Assembly (NCBI GenBank): GCA_030549175.1
Contig: JAUKUA010000007.1
Location: forward strand, 124,001-188,000
Length of the DNA stretch: 64,000 bases
Source of the DNA: Lasiosphaeris hirsuta
Lineage: Eukaryota > Ascomycota > Sordariomycetes > Sordariales > Lasiosphaeriaceae
Reading direction: 5' to 3'
The notes below the pieces were generated by a model. It made no database searches and was not told where the DNA came from. It saw nothing but the letters and a program-made list of their open reading frames with translations. The position numbers were made by a program, and so were the translations under genes. Shown here in pieces: positions 44,109 to 56,531 of the stretch (the first letter of the stretch is position 1; each line of letters begins with the position of its first letter).

Positions 44109-47100
44109 TCAGCTCAGCTCACCCCGTCGAACAACCCCGGTCATATCCAGCCTCATCACAGGCCGTTCAATCTCAAGACTCCTGCTTGGGACGAGCCGCC
44201 CTCCAGGAGTCCTCGGGTTCACCACATTCACCCTTCCGCGCCGATGCGGCCGTGCCGGATCCTCGTCTGCGCTGTCCGATGAGTAGTCGTCACCGGGCAC
44301 GCTCGGAGTTTCTGGTGTTGCAGGCCCCGCGCTACTCATCGGGTCAACTTCTGCGAGCAACACGCTGGCCGCGCTGACGACCCCAGCACTCGGGCCCAAG
44401 GGATCTTCCTCTATACCCCCGAGGCTGATGACGCTGGTTTGCCTCTGGCGTGGTTGCCCAGGGCCCTCGTACACTGCCAGACGTGCAAAGTAGTCGGCAA
44501 GGCCGTCAACGCTGGGAGTTCCGACAATGGCGTCGTAGTTGGGCGGTGGGGAAAACATGTCTGCCGGCAACGGAGGGGGCGGCTCGTCGGCATCAAACGC
44601 CGGCGGGTTGAAAGACGGGTGCCGCAAGAGGTGCATAGGCCGATCACGCTCAAAAGGACTCGGCGGTTCTTGATTCCGGGATCTCGACTCGGGCATAGCA
44701 GGTCGTGGCGAGGCGCCGCTGAGCCTGGCAGGCGACTGGAGATGAGCGGCGCGGGGAAAGTTGGGAAGGATCGAGGAATTGACAGAATCGAGGCCCGGCC
44801 GGATCACATTGGGGGACGAGTTGTCCTGCTCGACTAGGGCGAGATGTGCCGACGAGCTGGAGGGGCTCTTGTTGATGGCCTGGGCATCCGGGCAGCCGCA
44901 TGACGTCTGGCGTCGCTCCTCAGGGATGTTGCCATCGCGACCGCAGTACTGCGGCAAAGCAGTGTTCGCCTGGGTAGCGCGGCAGTTGAGGACAGTAAAG
45001 GGGCTATCGATACTGATCTCAAAGTGGCGCCGCCGTTTTCCAGTCGGGTCATCGGGGTCCGCGCGAGAGATGCGCATGACAATCTGCAGTCGTTAGTCTT
45101 CAGATTCAGCTTCTTGGACGGGGGGGGGGGGACCAACCTTGATCCAATGGTAAACATTGACATTCTTCCAGCTGCAGTCGGGATGCAACCGCAGCGCCTT
45201 ATCCCGCGCCACCATCTCGCACGTGGGAATCTGCACGTTCATCTCGATCTCGGTGCTTCCCCAGAAAGTTTCAAGGCCAAGATCAATATCGCCCAGGAGG
45301 TTGTCGCAGGGTTCCGGCAAGGGCGCGGGGATCCCGTTTGTCCTCACTGCCTCGGCCACCCTCCTTGCGGTGGCAGCTCGTCTCGCCTCCTCACGCTGCT
45401 CTGGCTGCAGCTCCCCGCCGTTCAAGACGCGGATCTCGCTCGAGCTGTACTGCTTGTCCAGCGGCTTCCCGGCCGTCTTTTCCAAGAGCAGAATCTTACG
45501 GCCCGAGTCCTTGCGTGTCACACGTCGGTCGTTGGTCCAGTACTCAATGCTCTCCGTCACAAACACCTTAAGCTTGTGGACCTGCACCTTGGCGAGCGGG
45601 GTGAGTTTGAAGGCAATGGGGATCTTGGTGCCAATGGGAAAGCTCTTTCCCGAAATCATAATGTCGTAGTGCAGCTGGTCCTCCCATTGGCGGCTAATGG
45701 AAATGGGCTCCGACATCTCGAGCGACATTTGGTCGGGCAGCCGAACAATCGATACCTCCTTGGATCCATGAAGGTTGGGCTTGAATGCACCCGCGCGCTC
45801 GACCGTAGTCTCGAGATCCCAACGCACTGAGCCGTACTGCAGCTTCGTAGTCTCCAGCTGGTTATGATCTATGGGGAGTTCGAACGTGTACTCGTACATG
45901 CCGGGCGCGAATATCTTGTACCCCTTGGCCTGGACCTGGTTAGCCAGGGGCGAGTCGCCCTTCCCGAAGCTCCGGGAGTTGACCGACTGGAGGGAGAGTC
46001 GCTTAAGCTCCTTGGCCGTTAGGTTGGCAGAATTCCGGGGTTTGCCCGGGAGGTGGAGCGAGTGGTTCGAGTGGTTTGAGTAGAGGGAATTCCTGATGCT
46101 GTTGCTGTGGGTGGGGCAAGGTTTCAACGAGAATGTACATTGGCTCCCGTACTCTGTCTCCCACATCCCTTCGTGCATGGCGTGGAAGAATACTAGCGAC
46201 TGCGTGCGCAATGTCTGGTCCTCAAACATGTCGACCTTGAGAGGCGGGATGCCTTCAGGCCATTCTGTCCTTGCCTTGCCGACCAACCTCAGCGTCACAG
46301 ACTTGATCTTGACATTCTTTGACACGTTGAGCTGGAGCTTACCGCGCAACAGGGCGCTGGTGTGCTGGCTCTCATGGCGGTTATGCGAGTCGTGCTCGAA
46401 ACCGGAGAGAAAGACATTGGGCTCCGCCAGGATAATTGAACAAGCTAGGCCGCTGCCGGACGCGACGGGTTTTTGCACCTCTGTTACCGACGAACTTATC
46501 ATGCTCTTGGCCGATCGTATTGATATCATGCTATTCCTATTGGTTTGGTTTAGGGCCACCGGGGGGCGGGGGTTCGCGGCGGTCGCCATGGTGGGCCGCT
46601 GCTGATCGGGTTCCGGCTGGGGTTCCGGCACGGCCACTTCTTCGAGTGTTTCTTGGGCGGGCACTTGCGCCGCTGGTTGCGACAGTGGCTGCACGAGGTC
46701 CTCGACAATGGGGTCAATTCGAGACAGTCGCCGAGCAAAACTGATGAAGCTGGAAGGCCGTGATTGTCTTGGCGTTGGTGTGGTCGAAACCCGAGCCGGC
46801 GATTTGGGGGTTATGGAGAAGACAGCAAGTATTTTGCCGAGCACTCTGCTCACCCGCTCTCCGCCAGCCGGAAGCGACCGGATCGACCTCCGCTTGTCAG
46901 ACTTCTCGCGCCTCGCCTTCTCTTCGGCTTTTTTCTGCTGACGGTCTTCCTTCTCTTTTTTCCTCCTACTGTTATTCTCGACAGGGGCTCTAGTGCTCGG
47001 TGACCGTTGCTGGTTCGGGCGGAGGTCGTGGGGGATAAAGCCCGGGGGGTAGGATACAATGTGGATGGAGTGGGGTCGTCGCTGGCGGGGCTGTATTAAC

Positions 47101-47270
47101 GGCGGCGGGAAGCTCGGAACGCCTGCGCGGCGTCTTCGGTCGGCTGGGTGTCTTGGCGTGTAGTAGACGGAGCCGTGTGCTGACGAAAAGTAGGGCTGGG
47201 GACGGAGGCGGTCGTGTTCGGAACCTGCAGTCGGCATTGTGCCCCGGTTAGACAAGACGCGTAACGACAT
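44109..47270 (-). CDS. PY-motif alpha-arrestin (ubiquitin-ligase adaptor)
   Basis: Two exons, complement(45138..47270) and (44109..45083), with a 54-nt intron (GTTGGT.., CTAACGACTGCAG) that joins YHWIK to IVMRISRADP; about 1035 aa. After a basic, Pro/Arg-rich N-terminus (a KKEKEDRQQKKAEEKARREK stretch near 104-123), the arrestin N-domain runs from about 277 (LACSIILAEPNVFLSG, GKLQLNVSKNVKIKSVTLRL, PGMYEYTFELPI, VRWDLETTVERAG). The C-domain runs from about 520 (LHYDIMISGKSFPIGTKIPI, KLKVFVTESIEYW). The long tail holds a PPNY motif at about 891-894, the site by which such proteins bind WW domains of Rsp5/HulA-type ligases and direct transporters to endocytosis. An acceptor-like CTAAC..CTGCAG lies at 47228-47255 on this strand, so the true first exon may lie further upstream. 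Confidence 0.85.
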
Positions 47271-50200
47271 GCGGGCGGACGAGCAGCCAGGGCAGAGGAG
47301 AGACGCATGGAGACGAGCACAGCATGGGCAAACTGAACAGACGGAAAAAAAAGAGACAAGAAGAATGCAGGGGATAAGAACACACAGCAGCCGGGCATAA
47401 AGGGTACTGAAGTATCAGCTAGCTCCAGCAGCCCTGTGGAGGTAAAGCTAAATGAGGAGAGTGGCTGCAGCGTGTGGCCGGCGACAACGTGGTGCTGCCG
47501 CGAAATAAGGTCCAATGCGTTGGCAGCCGAAGATGAGGGTATCCATGAGTGCGGGCGCCCACGGGGTGGAGCTGCGTGACGATGATCTCGATAGGCCATG
47601 GTGGACAGGCATGGTGGGTGTATGGATACAGCAGCACACGGTGTCACTTGCCCTGTGAGAGACAAAAGAGACGGAGGACAGGAGAGACAAGTCCGGGGAA
47701 GTGGTGGAGGAGATAGGAAGCAGATAGCAGCCTCAGGTCAACTGCTTAAGCAGTCGACGGGGCAGCGAGTGGGAGGCACATAAGACCGAGAGACAGGAGG
47801 GAGGTACGGGGTAAAAGGGCTGATGGATAGGCAAAGAGCACGTACCTGCTGCACCTGAATCATAGCACCTTCACTATTACTTGTGTGTATAGGCGCGGGT
47901 GTGTGTCCACGGGTGAGACTCTCTGTCGGGGTGGCAGGTGTTGGGTGGTAGCGCAAAGACAGGATCCAATCTCCAGGATCAGGCAGGCAAGGACGATCAG
48001 GCGGATTGCCTGTTGTGGCCCGTTGCTGGATATTTCAGGTCAGAGCAAGTCAGACAATTCAGCGGCGGCCAGACTCAGCGCCACGGGCAGCAGAGGGAGA
48101 GAGACGGGCAAGCGGGGAACCTTCGCTGCCAGGCTAGTTGCTGAGTGAGGTGTGCAGGTTGTTGCGTATTCGTGCGGGTTGGGATTGCGGAGCGCGGATT
48201 CAAGAGCGTCGCGTACCGCGCATGTGGATGAGGGGTGCCCGTGTATGTGTATGTGTATATGTGTGTAGTAGTTTGTGCGCGAGCAGCAAAACATCCGGGC
48301 CGGCCGTCGGGTCCCAAGTCCTCGAGCGCTCGCCCTAAGTCGAGTCCACAGCCCGCTCCAGACGTCGCGGCTGTCTCAAATGGTCGCAGCGGTGCGAAAT
48401 GGTCGCAGTGGTCACAGGGCCGGGCACACGCCACGGGAACGCTGCAGCGGGCGGCGGCAGGAACTGGCAGGCTGCCAACGCCAACGCTGGTTCCGGTCGA
48501 AGGATCGAGGGGTCGGGGCGGTCGAGGGGTCGGAGTCGTCTCGCAGTTCGCACGGAACTTGGAGATGGCTCGCCTCTCCGCACACCTCCAGGGCTGGCCT
48601 GTGCAGCGTTGGCTCGCTTGTCGCTTGCTCCCTGCTCAGCGGCTCGCTTGGGGTCGGCAGGAGTCGCCAACGGGAATAGTAATTTGCGTAGCAGGTATAT
48701 CGTGTAGTATATTGGGAATAGTAATAGTATTGCACATCATATCGCACTGAGTCGGCCGCGAGGAGGGACCTGGACGGCAAGGCAAAAAGTTGGAGAAGCC
48801 ATGACCGGCGCAGGCCATGGTATGATGTATTTTGCGACGCCTGATCCCTGCATTCGTCGCAGCCAGGAGGCAAGGCCAACCTGGCAGCGAGCCGGGCAGC
48901 GATGGTGGATGGAAAAGGTGGGCAGGGTGGGCAGGGTGGGGCAATCAGTGAGGAGCCCAATCACAACTTCAGACCCCCGATTCAGGGCGCATCGCCATTC
49001 ACGCAATTCTTCTTTTTCCCCCTGCGCCTTCCTCCGCGGATCCAGACCTTTTTTGATGTCGGGCCATGTCGGTGTTTCCCATTTGCTGATACTACCAGCT
49101 GATGCTGTCGTCTTGCCGTTTCCTTCCCGAGCTTCGGCGCATATTCAAGGAAGATGGAAACACAGAACAGCCCAAAATAAACAAACGAAGTTATCCGTAT
49201 GCCTGACAGTGACGACGCTCCGCAGGTTTAGTCAAAAGCTTAGCCTAGCCCTTCAGCTTCCTGCCAAGGCACGCGGGCTCAGAGCCAGTGGCCAAGCAGC
49301 TCGCTCGAATCAGGGAATGCATCTCGAAGCAAGTAAAAATCAGGGCAGCTGACGCTAAACCAGCGGCAGCCTCGAGTTGCTCCTGCCAACAGCCAGGCAC
49401 ATCTGCGACAATGAAGCTAAAGCCCAACAATTCCAACAATGCGCGCTTCGGTTGCGAGGCCGGCAGGGTATGGACAGCCTTTTTTTTCCCTCTCTTCTTC
49501 TCGGCCAGTGGCCGCGCTTACTCACTAGGCTAGACGGCCGAAAACTCCAGGGGACCAACGGCTCCACCAAGAATGGCACTAGAGCAACCCGACGCATCTT
49601 GGGATTCGTGGGGAGTCACGGGATGGCCCTTGGATCTCACATGCGACTTCCCCAGATTCCGAGTCCCCATTTTTGGCTTTATTGCCTTCTCTCAAGCTGT
49701 CAAATGTTGACTTCTGCGCACCGTATGGACTGCATATTAGTGCTATGTAACACGTACCTCAAATCGTCAGTTGCCAGCAAATAGCCCAGGCGAGCATCCC
49801 GAGGGAATTCCCAGACTGAAAATGCCCAACCAGAAAAAGGCGATGGGCGCGAGTTCGGCAATCTCGGCAGCCAACAGCAAAGCGAGCGCCACCGATATCA
49901 TACGTCACCAGCGGGGTTCCCTCTTTTTGCATTTTTGCTCTCCCTTTTTGCTCCAATCATTTCGCCCGCACTCGCCTCGGAAGCCCAATTTCTCAATTGT
50001 CGCATAGCAATACGCGAACCGCAATTAGCTTCGCTGATTCAGTGCAAGTTGCTCACTCAATACTCTTGCCACACCAGGTTCAGCCCACCGCACATACTTG
50101 GAGGGGCGGGGGATTGAGGGATCAAGGTGAGCTAGGCGACACCAACCGCGACGGTCGCGCCACGTCCGGTCCCTGGCGATCACCCGTCGCATGTCGCCTA

Positions 50201-51589
50201 TCGCCTCAAGCTCCGTCACTCGCCCTCTCAGTCCAACCGCAGCCCAACCGTCGCTATGCGACCCCGGCAGCCTCGGCTTTTGGGTCGTCATGGCCTAACA
50301 TGACACTTTCGCTTTGATCCCATCTCAAAAGACTCATTGGCTTGTTCTGCCAAAGGTACTCCAATAGCACTGCAACTGACTCAGCGGGTTGGTTGGTTGC
50401 ACGGCGCAGGGACCGCTTCTAGCTTGCTTCTATGTTGGGTGACAGGTGGAGCGAGGTGTCATTGGCGCTGGACTGGAATCAACAGAGACCTCTCACAGCC
50501 CACCCCTTGCCCGCCGCAGCCACGACGCCGCCAACGTCGAGTTATAAGTGAGATGAAGCCCAACATTGAGACTCGACTCCAACTGAGCAGCCATATTTGC
50601 GTGATACTGACTCTGGCTGTTGGATGTCATGGCCGCCTTCGAGAAAACTTTGTGGTTGCTGGCACTTTCCAACAGCCCATTTGACATGACATGCTTCAGT
50701 CAAAGTGGCAATCCAACATCGAGATATTGGCCAAGCTATTTCCTCGGCCAGTCAGCGCCAATGACCCAGCCACTTGCTCCCTTTGAACCCGAGATGCTCC
50801 AGGTAAGAGTTGACACAACGTGTCCCACAACAGAGGAAGCAGTCCTTCCACCAAACCTTTATGGCCCGGATAAATATCCCCCCCTCATGCACCGGGTATA
50901 CCCAGCCTGGCGGTAGCACCATGTCCGCGTCGTATACTCAGCCGAGCTGAGTGACGCGGCCGAACCTGGCCTATGGGACTCGCCGCGGCCGTGGCTGCTG
51001 CGAGTCTGTCTTCTGCCGAGCCCACCACACACACCCGTGGCCGCAGCCGTGGGAGGTCCCGACTCGCTGGGCTCTTGCGGGCCGCGTCGAAGAATCCAAA
51101 ACAGCTGGAAGTGAGTGGGCTGCTTACAGACCACGCGTATTTAGCCGGGGATTGACGGAGTTTGGGTTCAAGTGGAGGTGCGTGGTCACTTGACGACGTG
51201 GTGTTTGATGATGATGATGATGATGATGGTGGTGATGACCTGTCACCTTCACCTGCCCACCTTGTCAATCGGGTCATCTATTCGAGGGGTAAGACGTTTT
51301 GTTCGGGGGCCTTGAGTCTGGGGAACAATATACGCTCCCATTCAGCTATCCGCGGTTGACTCATGTTGCTGCTTACAACATGCCACTCGGAACGGTTGTG
51401 ATACTACTAAATCACACCATTACTAGAATACGTGATATGGACACCCGTGGGCAAAGTTCCTGCCAATGGCAAAATGTCAAGAACCACACCAAAACAAACA
51501 AACCCCTGGCGACGATAGGTATGGGTATTCCGCGTTGGATCCAATTCCGGTCATCACTAAATTCACCTCGCAGGGACCCCTAACAACGC
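47271..51589. other. Gene-poor spacer
   Basis: The first 1-1.5 kb may hold the leader and first exon of the arrestin gene. A TG-rich patch is at about 48235-48270 and an (ATG)n microsatellite at about 51208-51230. No gene supported. Confidence 0.5.
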
Positions 51590-51964
51590 CGTCCAGGTCG
51601 GCCATGTCGTAGTTACGATTGCCGTAGACCCATAGCCAGCCAGGCCCGTCAGCCAGGATATCACGTCCCAATGGCTGGGGGCCCAAGTTGCTCTCGCCAG
51701 TGCCCACCCTGACGCCGAAGCCCGTCTCGCCAGCGACGCATCCACGCCGCGGATGGGCCCGACGTAGTGCAACCCGCCGCAGTCGCTCCACGTTATGCTC
51801 TCTGCACCCAGGCCGGCCCGAGCACAAGGACCGGACGCCAGCACTCGAACCACCACTCGTCCAAGCTCGCCCACCCCCAGTTCCTGTCGCAGCCGGGCAT
51901 GGCGGTGTACACCCCGGGCGACACCGTGACGGGCATCACGTACAGCAAGCCGCCTAGGAACTAG
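51590..51964. pseudogene. Coding-like patch with broken frames, strand unresolved
   Basis: GC-rich segment in which each strand has good-looking pieces in changing frames. Minus: LLYVMPVTVSPGVYTAMPGC, ITWSDCGGLHYVGPIRGVDA, LADGPGWLWVYGNRNYDMAD. Plus: QFLSQPGMAVYTPGDTVTGI before a TAG at 51964. I recognise no family, and neither strand gives one frame, so this is probably a decayed gene. Confidence 0.3.
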
Positions 51965-52880
51965 CCTTGCAACGCGTCAGCGCAAAGTGCGTAGCCATAG
52001 CCACCATGCGGCTGCCAACGTTCTGCCATGCCGTCGGCCTGGCTGAGGGCCCGCTCTCGGTGCCGCTGGCCGGACTGCGCTGGGACCGAGTGGCACCCAG
52101 TCCGGGGCCGAGATGGCGGTGGCGTGCGTCCTGGGGTCCCGCCAGTCGGCTGCGCTGCTCGTCCCCTCAGATGTCGACATGAGGGGACGTTGCCGCCCCC
52201 GGTGGTGCGCGACGTTGTCCTTGGTGCTGGTGAGGCGGCGCCTTGTCCGGGCTCTTGGGCCACGGCCGGTGTAGTTAGGAAGGAGAAGAGTGTGGGGATA
52301 TTGGTTTTGGCGGCCTCGGGGGCGTTGGCGGTCTGCGCTGTGTTTATCGGTTTATTGGTAGGTGTTGGGAGCAGAGGCAGCGATGTCTCGCGGTGAGCCT
52401 CCTAGGTGAGGCGGGCGTCATCTTTCCAGGTGGCAACGGTCCAGTGAGTTGCTGTGTTTCTGACCCGGAAGCAGAGTAGGCGTCACGCCGGTATCTTGAC
52501 GGCCGATGGGGGCGGACCATGAAAGGGGCAAACACGGATTTTACCCGCTTGTGGGATGCATAGCCTGGGGAACAACCTGGGAAATATCGGAGCAGCTCGA
52601 TGGAAATAAAGTCAGTGGAGAAGGTGTTCCTAAAGAACAAACCAATAGAGATGGCGAAATTAAGAGTTGGGTTACTCTATGGATTTAGTTTATATATAAC
52701 TTGAAATATCGAATCGACTTGATGCTGCAAGTCTAGCGTCTGAAAAAGACGGCATGAAAGAACATCCTCAAGTTGAAGATGCACCCTCCACGGCATTCTG
52801 GCATTTCAAAAGGCATAATTGGCACTTTGAAAGGCCATTCCCATCTCCACAATGAGGTTTGGGTCCCGCGCTAATAACTG

Positions 52881-53075
52881 ACAAACAAGGGTTGGATTGC
52901 AGGTATCTACTGTATTATCTACAGAAGTCTCCCTCCTACGGACACACCATCACCACCCACTGCAGAAGATCTAGTGCAGAAATCGCTCATAGATCAGCAG
53001 TTCAAGTTGGTGCCCACCAATGGTGGCTGCCTCACAGCCTGGTTGAACTTCAACTTCTCTCCGACAAAGCGGTAA
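52881..53075 (+). other. Open frame without ATG, possible exon remnant
   Basis: A 64-codon frame reads WIAGIYCIIYRSLPPTDTPS, then AEDLVQKSLIDQQFKLVPTN, and ends in a TAA at 53075. No ATG and no recognised domain; it precedes the STAND relic by 44 bp. Confidence 0.2.
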
Positions 53076-53118
53076 AAAGGCAATATTTCCATCTCTTCAA
53101 CGCCTTAAACATCCCAGG

Positions 53119-53330
53119 ATGGACCCTCTTCGCATGACCGCGAGCATCACGGCTCTCGTCACGATTGTAGCCCAGATGGCGGCGGAAATCAAGCAACTGC
53201 ACGCATTCTAGTCCTCGGTGGCCTACGCCCCAGCTTCGCTGCGGGGCTTGCTTGCCGACATCCATCTTATCCGCGATCTCTTCAACGGCATCGAAGTCCA
53301 GCATCACGTATCACAACACAAGACATAGCA
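53119..53330 (+). pseudogene. Relic of a fungal STAND/ankyrin N-terminal domain
   Basis: ATG 53119 begins MDPLRMTASITALVTIVAQM, then AAEIKQLHAF, a TAG at 53209, and in the same frame SSVAYAPASLRGLLADIHLI and RDLFNGIEV. This is the typical opening of the fungal N-terminal domain of STAND (NACHT/ankyrin) proteins, where an MDPLSITASI-like helix is followed by helices ending in a leucine-rich EL..LL.E...LR..L pattern. The stop at codon 31 and the absence of any downstream NTPase or repeat domain show that only the first part survives. Intact family members are NLR-like immune receptors of fungi. Confidence 0.7.
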
Positions 53331-53451
53331 TCATGGAATTGATGGGCAAGCTGCATAGTACATGCCTTTTAGACCTCGGATCTCTGGTGACGAACAGTTG
53401 GAAAGTTGAAGGTAATGCATTAAAAGATCCCTAAAAAGATACAAACAGGAC

Positions 53452-54694
53452 TCAATCTCGGTTCTCGGCAATGAGACTCTCCAGTGCAGCCTGAGGATAG
53501 GGGAGCACTTTGATGTCCTTGCCGCCGTTCTCCTTAAGCCACTCAGTATCTCTTTCCCGACCTTGGATCGCATACTGAGTAGCAATTGTGCCATCGTTCC
53601 CCCTTTGTCCATCTTTCATCTTCAGTAAGTAATCCTCGGTGATATCCTCCCAAGTGTCGAGCCCTACATAGCCAGAGTTAGGCTTCCCCGAAATTGAGCT
53701 AATGATAAGAGTAGCACGCTCCTTGTACACCCTCAAACGTTTCGGCAGCTTGTTGTTTCTGCGACAGTTCCAGATCATCTGCTTCCAGACGTCGCTTAGC
53801 CAGTGAAGATGCTGGATTTCTGGCTTAGTCAGGGACTGAATGGCGGCGTTCGGGATACGGAGGACAATCATTATCACCGACTCGCATTCGGTACGCCGCT
53901 TTGCGTAGCCTACGTAGTACTCGACGACTTTGAGATTCGGAGTGAAGTAATACAGAAAGGGGCCGTCGCTCGCCACCTCCGTGAGCTGCACCTGCCCCAC
54001 CTCGGCGACCTGTACCCGACCAACCTCGGCGACCTTCACCCGCCCCACCGCCTCTGGACGATCCCGGACATGATACTGCACGCTGGAGCTCCATCTCACG
54101 TTGCCGCGAGGCTCTCTGGATGTCTTGGAGCCCAGAATAGCACATCTTGATCGTATCCCGTACCTGATCTAGGCATATACAGTCAAGCCGGATATCGTTA
54201 AAAAAAAGTGTCTATGATCGCAGCCTGGGTTTTCAGGTTGACACCGTAGGCGCCGAGGGATATATACCACTTGGTGCCGCTCTCTCTAGTCGTGTCAGAT
54301 ATGCCGCTTCTTATCGCGTACCTAACGGTGAAGTCGAGAAAAGACACTTACAGGCCCCCGTCATCACAGTCAGCCTCTCTGCCGGGCCCGTCAGCGGGCT
54401 AGTTGGTCTACGCGCTCTAGATCTGATCGGCTTTGGGTATTGAGAGAATCTAACATGCGTGAGGGTTTCCCGCGGGATGAGGGCGATAGGGATCGTGGTA
54501 AATGCATCTTACATAGCCGACTCGTTCTAGGGGATGTTGAGGGGAATGTTGTAATGTTACTCGTCACTGGACCGGTTCAGCCGCCGCTTGTGAAGCCGGC
54601 GAGATCCTGCCGAGGTACCCTGACGAAGCAGGCCCTCAGCCTGGAGGTTGGACGCGTCCAGGGGGGCGAGGATGGTGCTCCTACTGCTCTCCAT
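53452..54694 (-). pseudogene. Decayed orphan gene with several frameshifts
   Basis: The longest intact piece, the 3' part (complement 53452 to about 54090), has no ATG. It reads FLYYFTPNLKVVEYYVGYAK, IQHLHWLSDVWKQMIWNCRR, LIISSISGKPNSGYVGLDTW and ends with a normal stop. Upstream, coding pieces lie in alternating frames: a start at ATG 54694 (MESSRSTILAPLDASNLQAE), then TGPVTSNITTFPSTSPRTSR, PTSPLTGPAERLTVMTGA, YAIRSGISDTTRESGTKWYI, SLGAYGVNLKTQAAIIDTFF and NDIRLDCICLDQVRDTIKMC. The last two are separated by a run of eight T that shifts the frame by one. A short internal repeat (GRVKVAEV, GRVQVAEV, GQVQLTEV) lies before the 3' part. I do not recognise the family; it looks like an accessory fungal protein. 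At least four frame breaks are needed. Confidence 0.6.
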
Positions 54695-55082
54695 CTTTGC
54701 GTGATGATTGAAATGATTGAAAGATGAAGAACGAAGCCGTGCTTGAGAGGCCAGATATTTATAGACGAGAACCTCGGCTGTAAAGGTTCTCGTTTCCGCT
54801 TCCCCCTTTGACAAAAACCAAAATGTTTGATCTGAACTCTTAGTGAGTCACACTGCCTAGCAGCCGTAAATGTTGTTGGAGATTGGAAGTTGATGGGATG
54901 AACAAACGCAAAGCTGGCAGGTGAGGGGCCGCTGAGCAAAAGGTTTTATTACCTAGACGGCAAAACGGTACATATTCGTGACAAGGTTTTTCCAGTTTGC
55001 CACGTGATTGCCTCCCTCCAGTCGACAGCCTAATCGACTGCATCGTCTTCTCCAAAAGACGTCTCCGAAAGGCGGAGGTACG
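54695..55082. other. Spacer between two pseudogenes
   Basis: Nothing recognised. The first 60 bases could be the former 5' leader of the decayed gene on the minus strand. Confidence 0.4.
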
Positions 55083-55620
55083 CTAGGCTCTCTCACTTTT
55101 TCCTAAAGAGGATAAAGTCCATACTCGGGAGCAAGCGCTCCACTGCTTGTTTGACAGCGCATGCTGTTGACCCAGATCTGGATGAGGACGCCGGGGATGG
55201 CGACGGTCTGGGGCAGCACGAAGGAACCGGGGCCCGAGACCTTGAGCTGGACGCACGCACGACTGGTAGAACTGGGCGCCGAGCACGCTGTAGGCCGAGT
55301 GCAGCGCGATGAGTTCCCGGCACAGGAGGTACTGGCCCGGGGCGAGGTAGGCCGGGACGGCGGCGTAGGCCTAGCCCTTGTTGGCGATCATGTTGTCAGC
55401 GCCCCACTTGCCCGTCGCCGGGTAGAACACACGTCCTCGGAGATCTTGAACCACTTGAGTCCTGTGGTTGCTGATGTCGCCGCGTTGTCCACCCGTGCTG
55501 TGTACGCCGAGATGGGCGGCCCCTTGTGCGACGCCGCGATCGGGTGGTGTTGGGGGGATAGCCCCACATTGAGCCCCCCCCTGCCGGGCCTGTGCCTTAA
55601 CGTATGCAAGGCACACCTAC
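55083..55620 (-). pseudogene. Decayed AA9 lytic polysaccharide monooxygenase (GH61)
   Basis: On the minus strand the text is typical of AA9: SHKGPPISAYTARVDNAATS and GLKWFKISEDV; then in another frame GKWGADNMIANKG, an in-frame TAG at 55371-55373, and AVPAYLAPGQYLLCRELIAL, HSAYSVLGAQFYQSCV. The HSAYSVLGAQFY piece keeps the H-x8-Q-x-Y active-site pattern. After SCV the frame is shifted by a GTGC duplication, after which VQLKVSGPGSFVLPQTVAIP and GVLIQIWV follow. The first part, with the N-terminal copper-binding His, is missing. AA9 enzymes are secreted copper oxidases that cleave cellulose. Two frameshifts, one stop and the missing 5' end make it a clear pseudogene. Confidence 0.85.
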
Positions 55621-56531
55621 ACTAGATAGCTGTTGCGGGCCAGAAAATTCCTGGCTCACAGCAACCTCGCAGAAGACCGTGCAGAACGGTGTCCAGATGG
55701 CAACCTAAAGTTCGTCAGGTTCTATGGAGTTGGTGTGCTTGTTTGTTCTTTTCGCTCCACTCTGACCTTGACTCGCCATCTCAATGACTTGCATGATCTA
55801 GCCCTCCGCCCGGCGGACATCGATGTTTTGTCGATAATTATGATGCCTTTTGGGCTATCGGACAAGATTGTCGACTTGGTTGTTCACTTTGGGTTGGTGA
55901 AGGGTATTGCCAAGGCTTCGCTGTTGTAGGTACCTTCCGACAGTGAAAATGTAGATGGAAATGCCAGTGCTTGATAAAGGTGAGAACCCCGGTGAAGGTG
56001 CTGGCCGAAATGTTAATGCGCTTCTGGATTTCGGGATGGCGACAGAAAGGTGGGATGCAGAGGGCAGCCTGATTGTACAATGCGAACGTCCAATGTTAGC
56101 ATTGTCCAAGTCGGGCCGAGATTCTTGCTTTTGGTGCAGGTTGCTGGAAAAAGGACGAGATGCCACAATGCACGATCCATCCCCCCTGTTAGCGCCTTGG
56201 CAATGGTGCACACGAGCCAACATTGAAAAAAGACCATTATAAGTTCTGGCAATTGTGATGCGGTGTCAGAATTACCCCCAAACATGAGGCTTCGTAATCA
56301 CGGCTAGATCAGGAAATAATCGCGAGCTAATCACCGTCAATGCTTATTGGGGCGGTCTAATCACGATATAATCGTAATTAGACGACCGCTCCGGGTTTAC
56401 TTACGTAATCAATCAGTCAATCCGAAATCCAGCGCCTATATTCAATTCTTTCCCCAAACACTAAACAACTCATAACACCGCGACCATGGGTGGTAACTAC
56501 TGTAAGTCCGTGGGGAAAGGGCAAGGGTGGG
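55621..56531. other. Spacer between LPMO relic and LINE relic
   Basis: No gene recognised. The stretch 56290-56400 is AT-richer and repeats TAATCACG/TAATCGC-like words, perhaps old repeat-derived DNA. Confidence 0.4.

Noticed and set aside
51590..51640. Plus-strand VQVGHVVVTIAV, superficially like the HET-s repeat core
   Set aside because: Only the VQVGH word matches, without the Asn ladder or a second repeat, and the frame soon hits stops.
55161..55625. Plus-strand 154-codon open frame
   Set aside because: Antisense shadow of the AA9 LPMO relic, which has clear family motifs on the minus strand.
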